From the NCBI GenBank assembly GCA_026391805.1, contig JAPLDJ010000001.1:59602-123601 (forward strand): 64,000 bases of DNA, read 5' to 3'. Position numbers and translations under genes: made by a program. Position 1 is the first letter of the stretch; each line of letters opens with the position of its first letter. Positions 27,702 to 35,142 of this stretch are shown here, piece by piece. Below the pieces are notes generated by a model. It ran no database searches, was not told where the DNA came from, and saw only the letters and a program-made list of their open reading frames with translations. Source of the stretch: Bacteroidota bacterium (GTDB lineage: Bacteria > Bacteroidota > Bacteroidia > Bacteroidales > FEN-979).

Positions 27702-28517
27702 ATGAAACAAAAGAAAATGATTTTCAGGGACGACGAGATAATTGAGTTTTGTCGCGCCACCAAAGATACCAACGAGATCCATGATCCGGAATTCATGGCG
27801 ACGCTGGGCAGGCGCGTAATCGTTCCCGGAATGTTTGCCCTGGCCCAGACCGTCAACCTGGAGGCAGGTTTCCTGAAGAATCATGCACGGTCGCTGAGAG
27901 TGCTCTTTAATTCTTTGCTGAGTTCCGGGGATTTTGTCACTCTCTGCTCAACGATCCCGCACAAGGATCCTTCCGAGATCAGGCTTTCAGCCATCAATCA
28001 TAAGGACACACTCACTTCCAAAGACGAATATACCCGGCTCTCGGTAAAAGAAACTGATTTCTCAACCGGCTACCAGGGAATTTTGCACAGGCTGGAAGTT
28101 ACGCAGGAGCAGATCCGGAAATTCTCTGCCCTTATCGGAGCCACGGATCCTGATGTGGTAAATTTTCTTTTTGCGGTTTCCTTTGCCTCACAAGCGCTGC
28201 TCAAAAGCATTGACAGGCCACAGACCGGGGTGGAGGAGGAGATCGACAACATGATCAACAAAAACACAGGAATCTCGCCATTTTATCATACCCTTGAAAT
28301 CCGTATCCCCGAACCGTTCCCTGTGTTTGACCCGGTTGGCTCGCTGGATTACTACATCCATTTCGAGCGGGAGAAACCCTTAAAGCTTTATGCAGCCTAT
28401 GTCCGCTGCGAGAACCAGGGGAAGGTAATCTTCCAGTCGCAGTACAAGCTGATCGGTATCGCCGACAGGATCATCCTGAGGATGGCGAAGGAGATCAAGC
28501 ATCACAAGGTTGTCTGA
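27702..28517 (+). CDS. Double-hotdog MaoC-like protein
   Basis: 271 residues in two similar halves. The N-terminal half carries the hydratase-type motif DTNEIHDPEFMATLGRRVIV (compare the D/N-x-x-H of MaoC dehydratases), followed by PGMFALAQTVN. The C-terminal half has a second hotdog-like segment (SPFYHTLEIRIPEPFPVFD, LYAAYVRCENQGKVIFQSQ) without a clear catalytic pair. It could act on acyl-CoA or acyl-ACP thioesters or only bind them. It follows DUF721 with no gap. Its TGA stop overlaps a heptamer array. Confidence 0.75.
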   Translation: MKQKKMIFRDDEIIEFCRATKDTNEIHDPEFMATLGRRVIVPGMFALAQTVNLEAGFLKNHARSLRVLFNSLLSSGDFVTLCSTIPHKDPSEIRLSAINHKDTLTSKDEYTRLSVKETDFSTGYQGILHRLEVTQEQIRKFSALIGATDPDVVNFLFAVSFASQALLKSIDRPQTGVEEEIDNMINKNTGISPFYHTLEIRIPEPFPVFDPVGSLDYYIHFEREKPLKLYAAYVRCENQGKVIFQSQYKLIGIADRIILRMAKEIKHHKVV

Positions 28518-28618
28518 GGTCCGAGGTCGGAGATCCGATAATCTGTGACTAATCCGTGTTAATCCGTGTAATCTGTGGTGATTTACAAGTAGCGAAAAGC
28601 GAAAAGCGAAAGGCGAAA
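28516..28618. repeat. GAGGTCC heptamers, reversed CACAGATT element and AGCGAAA heptamers
   Basis: Starting in the preceding TGA: GAGGTCC, GAGGTCG, GAGATCC, GATAATC (28516-28543). Then a reverse-oriented element with AATCTGTGACTAATCCGTG and AATCTGTGGT (28537-28581). Then AGCGAAA three times and GGCGAAA (28591-28618). Three repeat families therefore abut in one 115-base gap. Confidence 0.93.
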
Positions 28619-28632
28619 TAAATAGTCAATTC

Positions 28633-29268
28633 TCATTTTCCCTTCGGAAAACCAACCGCCTGCCCCAGCATGATGTGCTGATCCGGGGTAAGTTTCATGA
28701 TCTTTCCAAGCATTTCTTTGTCGATGTAGGCCCGTACGCCTGTTGCAAGGCCTTCGGATGCGCAGAAGAGGTAAACATTCTCACTGATGAACGCCGCATC
28801 GGCCATCGCATACGCCTCCTTGGTCTTCTCGTCGGATTTCGTCATCCTGGAATAATCTGCAACAAAAATCAGGTTTGCCCCTGCATTCTTTACAAATTCC
28901 TGGATGCCGGTCTTTGCCCGGATATCTTCTTTCAGGATCTCAGTAAGACTGTTCTTTTCAGCATTATAGAGGTACAACCCTAGGGCTGTCGATACATAAA
29001 TATCGACCTCCTGGTAATTCATGGCGGAAGGTGCCGTCCGCTTTTTGGATTCCGGACGGTTAATGCCGTTGGCAGCCCAAAGCAGGTCGGCGAGTTGCTG
29101 GTCTGTCAGCTTTTTATCCGCGAACTCACGGCTGGTCTGACGGTTTTTGAGGGCTTTCATCAGCGGCATTCCACCATCCATATGAGGTGCAGACAGTGTG
29201 ATGATGTCCTGGGCAAATCCTGTAACGGTCAGGAAAATGCATATTCCAAGGAAGGTCAGTTTTTTCAT
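28633..29268 (-). CDS. Exported nitroreductase-family flavoprotein
   Basis: 211 residues. A signal peptide (about 1-19, ending TGFAQ) is followed by a nitroreductase fold: PLMKALKNRQTSREF with the FMN-binding Arg/Ser, LLWAANGINRPESKKRTAPS, SAMNYQEVDIYV, and the later AYAMADAAFISENVYLFCASEGLATG. This subgroup resembles SagB-type or thiazole/oxidase nitroreductases rather than NfsA/B. Flavoproteins with Sec signals are uncommon because FMN is bound in the cytoplasm; the signal could also be a membrane anchor. The start was set at ATG 29268. Substrate unknown. Confidence 0.87.
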   Translation of the reverse strand: MKKLTFLGICIFLTVTGFAQDIITLSAPHMDGGMPLMKALKNRQTSREFADKKLTDQQLADLLWAANGINRPESKKRTAPSAMNYQEVDIYVSTALGLYLYNAEKNSLTEILKEDIRAKTGIQEFVKNAGANLIFVADYSRMTKSDEKTKEAYAMADAAFISENVYLFCASEGLATGVRAYIDKEMLGKIMKLTPDQHIMLGQAVGFPKGK

Positions 29269-29302
29269 AGGTATTGGAATTAAGTTTGGAAAGCAATTTT
29301 TT

Positions 29303-29474
29303 TTCACCACATTAGGCACAATAGTTCACAATAGTTTTTCGTGTCCTTCGTGTCTTCTTCGTGTACCTTCGTGTTAAAAAAATTTCACCACAAATTAACA
29401 CGGATTTACACAGATTGGTCACAGATTATTTTTTCGCTATTTCGCTTTTCGCTTTTCGCCTTTCGCTTTTCGCT
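29303..29474. repeat. ACCACA/TTCGTGT repeat followed by TTTCGCT heptamers
   Basis: 29303-29428 holds ACCACATTAGGCACAATAG, then TTCGTGTC/CTTCGTG words, then ACCACAAATTAACACGG and ACACAGATTGG. From 29440 five heptamers follow: TTTCGCT, TTTCGCT, TTTCGCC, TTTCGCT, TTTCGCT, the complement of the AGCGAAA family at 28.6 kb. It spans the gap between the nitroreductase and FAH genes. Confidence 0.92.
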
Positions 29475-29477
29475 ATT

Positions 29478-30089
29478 TCATTTTACGCTGCATCCTAGCA
29501 ACTTTTCCCCTTCTATGAAGGCCTCCAGCCGGTCGCCGATCTTCAGCGGGCCGACGCCGGAAGGTGTTCCCGTAAAGATCAGGTCGCCGGTTTTTAAGGT
29601 GATGAAGCGGGATATGTATGCGATGATATCTTCGAAGGGGAAGATCATTTCTGATGAACTGGCTTTCTGAACAGTTACACCGTTCATTTCCAGGTGGAAA
29701 TGAATGTCATGAACATCTTTAAAAGCGGTTTTATCAATGAATTTTCCCAGCGGTGCTGCATTGTCAAAACCCTTTGAAGCCAGCCACGGAAGACCTTTCT
29801 CCTTGGCTTTCGACTGCAGGTCCCTGGCCGTCAGGTCAAGACCGATCCCGATGGCATCGTAATAGGTATGGGCAAATTTCTTCTGAATGTTCTTTCCGAC
29901 TTTACAGATCCGGAGCACCAGCTCGACCTCATAATGCATCTCTGCAGAGAAATCAGGGAGGAAGAATGGCCGGTTCCGTGTAAGGATCGATGTGTCCGGT
30001 TTCATAAAGAAGACCGGCTCGGTGGGCAAAGCGCTGTTCAGCTCCGCAATGTGTTCCCTGTAGTTTCTGCCGATACAAAGGACTTTCAT
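29478..30089 (-). CDS. Fumarylacetoacetate hydrolase (FAH) family protein
   Basis: 203 residues, the short FAH type. The start KVLCIGRNYREHIAELN and FMKPDTSIL are typical. Metal ligands are the Glu pair in MHYEVELVLRI and the Asp in TARDLQSKAKEKG. The C-terminal FTGTPSGVGPLKIGDRLEAFI is the family hallmark. Members include acylpyruvate hydrolases, oxaloacetate decarboxylases and 2-hydroxyhepta-2,4-dienoate isomerases; the substrate cannot be told from sequence. Confidence 0.93.
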   Translation of the reverse strand: MKVLCIGRNYREHIAELNSALPTEPVFFMKPDTSILTRNRPFFLPDFSAEMHYEVELVLRICKVGKNIQKKFAHTYYDAIGIGLDLTARDLQSKAKEKGLPWLASKGFDNAAPLGKFIDKTAFKDVHDIHFHLEMNGVTVQKASSSEMIFPFEDIIAYISRFITLKTGDLIFTGTPSGVGPLKIGDRLEAFIEGEKLLGCSVK

Positions 30090-30097
30090 GGGATTGG

Positions 30098-30160
30098 TAA
30101 TTTGTAATTTGTATTTGGTATTTTGGAAATCGTAAATCGTAATCCGTAAATCGTAAATTT
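30098..30160. repeat. Nine in-phase heptamers filling the FAH-exonuclease gap
   Basis: TAATTTG, TAATTTG, TATTTGG, TATTTTG, GAAATCG, TAAATCG, TAATCCG, TAAATCG, TAAATTT. These are 63 of the 71 bases between the two genes. The parent motif changes from TAATTTG to TAAATCG without loss of phase, and the array ends at the stop codon of the exonuclease gene. Confidence 0.93.
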
Positions 30161-30991
30161 CTAGAACAGCTCCAGCTTCACCGAATCCTTATTGAAACCT
30201 CTCAGTTTAATAACCGTCAGTACTTTTTTTGTTGAAAGGGGAAATTCGGATTTCATCATCCAGTCATAATAAGAGGGCTCGTCACGGAAAACCTGTTCAA
30301 CCGATTTTCCTTTGTGTTTCCCGAAATTAAAGATCTCCACGTTCTTCTCATTGTAAACAAGGTGCCCGATCAGGTCGACGTTTTTCGAGGCATGCGAGAA
30401 CTCGCTGAGGGCTTTCACATCGTTTGTGACGGGCTTTGATACATTCCCTTTTTTGTCGGTAAACTCCGCATCCATGTATCGGTCGAGCTGGGCCAGCAGG
30501 ATCTCGTAGGTTGCCATCGTATCGGCTTCCGCACTGTGTGCATTAACCAGTTCCTTATCGCAATAGAACTTATAGGCAGCGCGCAGGTTCCGGGGTTCCA
30601 TCTTGTGGAAGATGTTCTGAACATCAATGAAGCGGCGGCCTTTCAGGTCGAAGTCGACACCTGACCGGAGAAATTCTTCAACCAGTAGCGGGATATCGAA
30701 ATGGTTGGAGTTGAAGCCGGCCAGGTCGCAGTTTTCAAGAAATTGTGCCAGTTCATGCGCGACTTCCGCAAATTTCGGGGCATCCTTAACATCCTCATCC
30801 GTGATGCCATGGATTTCTGTTACCTCCTGCGGAATGTGCATCTCCGGGTTTATCCGCAGGGTTTTTATTTTTGTATTGCCGTCCGGTGAAACACGTACGA
30901 TAGAAATTTCAACGATCCGGTCGGTGGCAACTTTTATCCCGGTCGTTTCAAGGTCGAAGCAGGCGAGGGGACGGGTCAGGTTCAGGTTCAT
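30161..30991 (-). CDS. DEDDh 3'-5' exonuclease, DnaQ/ExoX-like
   Basis: 276 residues. ExoI is CFDLETTGI (Asp/Glu pair), ExoII is DLAGFNSNHFDIPLL, and ExoIII is AHSAEADTMATYEIL with the His of the DEDDh class. The C-terminal domain (about 205-276: NFGKHKGKSVEQVFRDEPSY, YDWMM) resembles the small DUF3820-type domain found in ExoX-like nucleases. It may proofread or process DNA, but is not the polymerase epsilon subunit proper. ATG 30991 overlaps no coding sequence of the E2 gene, which ends at 30993. Confidence 0.92.
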   Translation of the reverse strand: MNLNLTRPLACFDLETTGIKVATDRIVEISIVRVSPDGNTKIKTLRINPEMHIPQEVTEIHGITDEDVKDAPKFAEVAHELAQFLENCDLAGFNSNHFDIPLLVEEFLRSGVDFDLKGRRFIDVQNIFHKMEPRNLRAAYKFYCDKELVNAHSAEADTMATYEILLAQLDRYMDAEFTDKKGNVSKPVTNDVKALSEFSHASKNVDLIGHLVYNEKNVEIFNFGKHKGKSVEQVFRDEPSYYDWMMKSEFPLSTKKVLTVIKLRGFNKDSVKLELF

Positions 30992-30992
30992 T

Positions 30993-32282
30993 TCAGATGT
31001 TCTGGTTGGTGTCAAAATTTTCGAGGTAGAAGACCATTTTGTTCAGGAATTGTCCGCCCAGGGCGCCATCAATAACACGGTGGTCGTAAGTGATCGACAA
31101 GATCATCATATGGCGGATGGCGATGACATCGCCCTCCGGCGTTTCAACCACAACCGGCCGTTTTTTGATGGAGCCTACGGCAATGATGGCTGACTGCGGT
31201 TGATTAATGATCGGCGTCCCGGCAAGGTTCCCGAACGACCCCAGGTTGGTCAGCGAAATCGTTCCGCCCATGATCTCATCCGGTTTCAGCTTTGAAGCTC
31301 TTGCCCGGTCTGCAAGGTCTGTCACATCACGCTGAAGGCCGAACAGGCTTTTCTGGTCGGCATTCTTTATGACCGGTACAATGAGGTTGAAATTCGGAAG
31401 TGAAACCGCCATTCCGACATTAATATCATTATGGTGGATGATTTTGGTTCCGTCAACGGAGACGTTCACCATCGGGAAATCCTTTACCGTCCTGGCAATG
31501 GCTTCTATAAATATGGGTGTAAAAGTCAGCTTCAGGTTCTGACGTGCCTGGAAGGAGGCTTTGTACTTTTCACGCCAGTTGACGATCCTTGTCATGTCGG
31601 CCTCGATGAACGAGGTCACATGCGGGGAGGTTTGCACCGACCGCACCATGTGACCGGCGATCAGCTGGCGGATGCGGTCCATTTCGACAACATGATCTCC
31701 TCCGGATAGTGTGACAGGGGAGGGTTGACTTAGGGGTTCTGCCGGTTTAGCGCCTTTTCCGCGCGTGCTTATGTAATTCATCAGGTCCTGCTTGGTGACC
31801 CTTCCTTCGCTCCCGGTACCGGGTACCTGGTCAAGTTCCAGCAAGGAGATATTTTCTTCTTTTGCAATGTTCCGCACCAGTGGAGAATAGAAACGTCCTG
31901 ACGTCACCGGCCTTGCTTCCGGCTCTGCAGCGGCGGCTTGCACCGGCAGAGGCTTTTGAGCAACCGGCGGCACAGGTTTTGCTTTTTCCGGAACGGTTGC
32001 TTTTTCAGCAGCCGGTCCTGTTGTTGCTGCGGCTTCCTCACCGCCCATATCGATCACGGCGATCACAGTCCCGATCGCCACCACATCGCCCTCCTTGAAC
32101 AGTTGCTGAACCAGGATGCCTTCAGCCGGCGATGGGATCTCCGAATCCACCTTATCGGTGGCGATCTCAAGGATCGATTCATCTTCCTTTACAGTATCAC
32201 CGACATTCTTGAGCCATTTTGTAATGGTTGCCTCTATAATGCTCTCGCCCAGCTTGGGCATTATGATCTCAAACTTTGCCAT
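30993..32282 (-). CDS. Dihydrolipoamide acyltransferase (E2) of a 2-oxoacid dehydrogenase complex
   Basis: 429 residues. The lipoyl domain (about 1-80) has the modified lysine in ATDKVDSEIP. A Pro/Ala-rich linker follows, then an E3-binding domain (YSPLVRNIAKEENISLLELD, about 130-170), then a second linker and the catalytic domain with the acyltransferase motif YDHRVIDGALGG. Branched-chain (BkdB) type is the best guess from the lipoyl motif, but pyruvate or 2-oxoglutarate cannot be excluded. No E1 or E3 gene is present in the window, so partners are encoded elsewhere. Confidence 0.93.
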   Translation of the reverse strand: MAKFEIIMPKLGESIIEATITKWLKNVGDTVKEDESILEIATDKVDSEIPSPAEGILVQQLFKEGDVVAIGTVIAVIDMGGEEAAATTGPAAEKATVPEKAKPVPPVAQKPLPVQAAAAEPEARPVTSGRFYSPLVRNIAKEENISLLELDQVPGTGSEGRVTKQDLMNYISTRGKGAKPAEPLSQPSPVTLSGGDHVVEMDRIRQLIAGHMVRSVQTSPHVTSFIEADMTRIVNWREKYKASFQARQNLKLTFTPIFIEAIARTVKDFPMVNVSVDGTKIIHHNDINVGMAVSLPNFNLIVPVIKNADQKSLFGLQRDVTDLADRARASKLKPDEIMGGTISLTNLGSFGNLAGTPIINQPQSAIIAVGSIKKRPVVVETPEGDVIAIRHMMILSITYDHRVIDGALGGQFLNKMVFYLENFDTNQNI

Positions 32283-32308
32283 AATCCTGCGGCTTTTCCG
32301 TTAAAGGA

Positions 32309-32316
32309 CAAAGATA
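32309..32316 (-). promoter_or_regulatory. Candidate -7 element of the E2 gene
   Basis: On the minus strand TATCTTTG matches TAnnTTTG, 26 bases before the E2 start codon. Only a weak TTG is present near -33. The remaining gap to 32459 holds a short heptamer array (32354-32381) and AT-rich sequence. Confidence 0.5.
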
Positions 32317-32353
32317 CGGAAATTATTATTTAAAATGGTTCAAGATAATTTTG

Positions 32354-32381
32354 GTGACGCGTGACGGGTGACGCGTAATTG
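32354..32381. repeat. GTGACGC heptamer array
   Basis: GTGACGC, GTGACGG, GTGACGC, then a degenerate GTAATTG. It lies at the boundary between the moderate-GC core genes and the AT-rich accessory block. Confidence 0.8.
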
Positions 32382-32459
32382 TCGACGGTCTTATAAAATA
32401 ATATGTAATACATTTTTTATCGTGGTTGGTGTCATTGCTGCTTATTAGGGGCAGAATGG

Positions 32460-32888
32460 TTATTTTATTCTGATAAATATCAGAGTATCAGGTTCCGTTT
32501 TCTTTTTCTCAGGATCCTTGAAAAAGTTGCCAATTTTAAATTTTTTCTCTCCAGGAATGAGTCTGAAATAATATGTCTGATATGAACCACTTGACAAGAA
32601 CCAGTAAAGGGAAATGCTATTTTGTCCTAATCTGAAATTATATGGGCCTGAATAATAATCCGGAAGTTTATAGCCCTTTGCAATTCTGAAACCTCTTTTC
32701 AAAGTGAAAATCGGATTCTGACCATCATATTCTGAAGAGAATGCAATTGTATCAGTTTTTTTCTCCGTTTCTATCCATGTTCCTTTAAGCGGACTGGCTT
32801 TTAATTCGTTTTTTTGACAATAAATATCATGCGGGAAAATGTAAAAGAGCATAAGCAGAACAATCATTCTAATAAATCTCATACGCAT
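32460..32888 (-). CDS. Small exported protein of unknown function (AT-rich block)
   Basis: 142 residues with a signal peptide (MRMRFIRMIVLLMLFYIFPH to about residue 26) and a beta-rich domain: LKGTWIETEKKTDTIAFSSE, GQNPIFTLKRGF, YSGPYNFRLGQNSISLYW, YYFRLIPGEKKFKIGNFF. The look is of a small beta-sandwich such as a lipocalin-like or DUF-type protein, but no family is assigned. Base composition is lower in GC than the flanking genes. A start at 32882 is an alternative. Confidence 0.7.
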   Translation of the reverse strand: MRMRFIRMIVLLMLFYIFPHDIYCQKNELKASPLKGTWIETEKKTDTIAFSSEYDGQNPIFTLKRGFRIAKGYKLPDYYSGPYNFRLGQNSISLYWFLSSGSYQTYYFRLIPGEKKFKIGNFFKDPEKKKTEPDTLIFIRIK

Positions 32889-32926
32889 CTTTGTAAAATC
32901 AGTTGAGAATGCTTTCGGACAATTTA

Positions 32927-32961
32927 GCACTAACGCCACGCAAGCTGCGGGCATGTTGTGC
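32927..32961. repeat. Nested imperfect palindrome between accessory genes
   Basis: Outer arms GCACTAAC (32927-32934) and GTTGTGC (32955-32961) pair with one extra base on the left arm. Inside, GCC/GGC and GCA/TGC pair around a short loop. Imperfect paired arms with an unpaired base recall the folded attC sites of integron cassettes, but the element is shorter than known attC sites and the core is not a strict match. Confidence 0.4.
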
Positions 32962-32972
32962 GCGGAAATTCT

Positions 32973-34190
32973 CTAAATCAAATCATTTATCGCATCTCTA
33001 ATCTCTTTATCTGTTGAACCTTCTCCATATCCATTTATTACTTTTTTAATCACGCGATTTTTATCAAGTATAAAAAATACGGGTACCGATTTTATTTGAT
33101 AACTCCTGGTTACATCTTTGGTTGACATTAAAAACTTGTAATTAAATTTATTTCGCCCCTGATAGCTTTTAAGCACATTAGAGTTTTTAGTCCAACTTTC
33201 AATGGCTACAAAATCAAAATTCTTCTGGTTGTATTCTGAAGCTAATTGTTTCAAAAATGGAATAGATGCCCGGCAAGGTCCGCAGCTGACACTCGTAAAT
33301 TGAATCATTAAAATTTTGCTTTTCAAATCTTTTAAAGCAACTGTATTGTCATTCGCATCTTTTAAGATCCAATCCGGAGCAACTTTGCCGGTTAAATCAT
33401 TCACTTTTTCACTGTTGCTTCCATGACCAAACGTTTCAATGGTATATCCGGGCTCAAAATAATCTGAAGCCCTGAAATCTTCAATTTTTATGTTGTTGAT
33501 TTTAAGACTCCGGCAAGTTATAACGATGATATCATGAGACATTTCCCTCCTCACACGATATGGTAAATCCGTTGATTTATTTATCCAAAGTTCATATTTC
33601 GAAGTTGTTTCCCCCGAATCGTAAGAAGTGCTCTCCACGTAATAAGCTTTGCCAAAGAACTCAATTTGATGATCCTCGAAAATCGTCAGACTGAAATAAT
33701 ATGAATCCTTAAGATCTTTTTGTTCCAATAAGACACTATCTGTTGTCTCCAGCGCATATTTGATTATATTTTTTGTATAGTTGAAGAACGGAGAAGTCAC
33801 TGGTCTGAAAGGAAGCAGTGGAACCTGAAAACTATCAATTGCAATTGTTTTCTCATCTTCATAAACGATAGCCCTCATCATTCCATCATAGCAAAATGTC
33901 ATATGTGTCGTATCTTCCTGTAAAAGTTCCACAAAGCTTGCACCTATGGTTGTATCTGAACGGTTGTCAAACTCTTTGACATAATGATAATAAACACCAG
34001 AAGCAGAAGTATCTCCCGGTGCCCAGGATTCTGTGGTTGTATAATAGGTTGCGGATTTAATCTTGTTAAGATTATTTAATACGGTTTGCAGATAGTCTTT
34101 TTTTTTGCTGTCAACGTTACTGCAATTCAATAAAAAAAATGATACTCCAACAAATAAAAAGGAAGACGCAACTAATGATGTTATTTTCAT
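32973..34190 (-). CDS. TlpA-type thioredoxin lipoprotein
   Basis: 405 residues. A lipoprotein signal ends VSFFLLNC (Cys24). A long N-terminal region (about 30-260) lacks a recognised family. The C-terminal TlpA/AhpC-TSA domain (about 265-405: LTGKVAPDWILKDANDNTVA) has the redox motif CGPCRASIPFLK and the cis-Pro loop SVPVFFILD. It is presumably a periplasmic disulfide reductase, as in other Bacteroidetes TlpA lipoproteins. The gene lies in the AT-rich block between two palindromic elements; start ATG 34190 gives the signal peptide. Confidence 0.88.
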   Translation of the reverse strand: MKITSLVASSFLFVGVSFFLLNCSNVDSKKKDYLQTVLNNLNKIKSATYYTTTESWAPGDTSASGVYYHYVKEFDNRSDTTIGASFVELLQEDTTHMTFCYDGMMRAIVYEDEKTIAIDSFQVPLLPFRPVTSPFFNYTKNIIKYALETTDSVLLEQKDLKDSYYFSLTIFEDHQIEFFGKAYYVESTSYDSGETTSKYELWINKSTDLPYRVRREMSHDIIVITCRSLKINNIKIEDFRASDYFEPGYTIETFGHGSNSEKVNDLTGKVAPDWILKDANDNTVALKDLKSKILMIQFTSVSCGPCRASIPFLKQLASEYNQKNFDFVAIESWTKNSNVLKSYQGRNKFNYKFLMSTKDVTRSYQIKSVPVFFILDKNRVIKKVINGYGEGSTDKEIRDAINDLI

Positions 34191-34211
34191 GCTAGCCTGT
34201 CTTTTTGTTTT

Positions 34212-34269
34212 GCGCACAACGCATGTTAAAAGCTTTGCTGTTATATTTTAACTTGTCCGTTCACAAGTT
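34212..34269. repeat. Palindromic element upstream of the TlpA gene
   Basis: GCGCACAAC (34212-34220) joined to GCATGTTAAAAGC is an inverted relative of the TTGTGCGC end at 32956-32963. A perfect hairpin, AACTTGT/ACAAGTT (34250-34269, 6-nt loop), follows. The rest of the 380-base gap to 34570 shows only a short ATGCAAA heptamer array. Confidence 0.4.
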
Positions 34270-34397
34270 GACGTTACCTGTTCATCCTGACTGAATAGAC
34301 TGTTGCGGGTATCTGCTTCTTCAAATATAAGAAATAATACTGCTGTCAGAAATAACATGTTGATTTAATTTTTTCTCCGCTTCAGGCCTCAGACAGC

Positions 34398-34418
34398 ATG
34401 CAAAATGCAAGATGCAAA
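34398..34418. repeat. ATGCAAA heptamers
   Basis: ATGCAAA, ATGCAAG, ATGCAAA, followed by ATTAAAT and loosely repeated GGCTATT/GGCTGGT words. Confidence 0.75.
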
Positions 34419-34570
34419 ATTAAATCCCTAATGGCTATTGGCTGGTTGCTAATGGCAATATCCTGATCATTTTTTCTCATTTGTCGTTGCACCAGTATAT
34501 TCAGTAACTCCGGCCGGATGTCGTGAAAAATTTATTCCTTCCGCCTTTTGTATCAGTATCATTTTCCTTT

Positions 34571-35092
34571 TTAAAAGATTGTCGTTTTTTTGTAATCCTT
34601 ATAGGAAGGAAATCTTTTATTTAACTCTTTTTCTTCTAACATTCTCCAGAATAATATGTTCGCAATAAAGATGAGTGAAAGTACTGATGAAAAAACGGCT
34701 CCGAAAAAGATGGGGAAGCCTATTAACCAAAGTATAAAACCTGTATACATCGGATGCCTGATTTTTGAATAGATTCCTTTGGTTATCAAATCCCCATCAT
34801 AACTTTCCAATGTTTTAATTGTGAATAACCCTGTTAAAAACACAATTATTCCCGTACCGATTAACAGGACACCCAAAAGCTTTACGATTCCGGCTGGTGG
34901 GATTTTATATACATCAAAACTGCACAGGGCAACCCATGACATCCATAATAACATCATATTGATAAAAACTATCACAAAAGTTAATTTGTTGGCTTTCAAT
35001 TTGTCTTTATGTTTTAATATTTCATAAACCGTCCTGACAACATGCGTAATTGAGCAAACAACGACCAATGTGAAAAATATTATTTTATCCAT
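34571..35092 (-). CDS. Isoprenylcysteine carboxyl methyltransferase (ICMT)-like membrane protein
   Basis: 173 residues, four or five membrane helices. The C-terminal SAM-binding signature IRHPMYTGFILWLIGFPIFF and the following EEKELNKRFPSYKDYKK are the ICMT/PEMT pattern (RHPxY...EExxL...Y..Y). Bacterial members methylate unknown small or lipid substrates; there is no prenylated protein target. A second ICMT-like gene lies 50 bases upstream, so a tandem pair is formed in the AT-rich block. Confidence 0.87.
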   Translation of the reverse strand: MDKIIFFTLVVVCSITHVVRTVYEILKHKDKLKANKLTFVIVFINMMLLWMSWVALCSFDVYKIPPAGIVKLLGVLLIGTGIIVFLTGLFTIKTLESYDGDLITKGIYSKIRHPMYTGFILWLIGFPIFFGAVFSSVLSLIFIANILFWRMLEEKELNKRFPSYKDYKKTTIF

Positions 35093-35142
35093 GATTCAAT
35101 CTTTTAAATTATCACTGAACTCCATTATTTAATGAGTAAATA

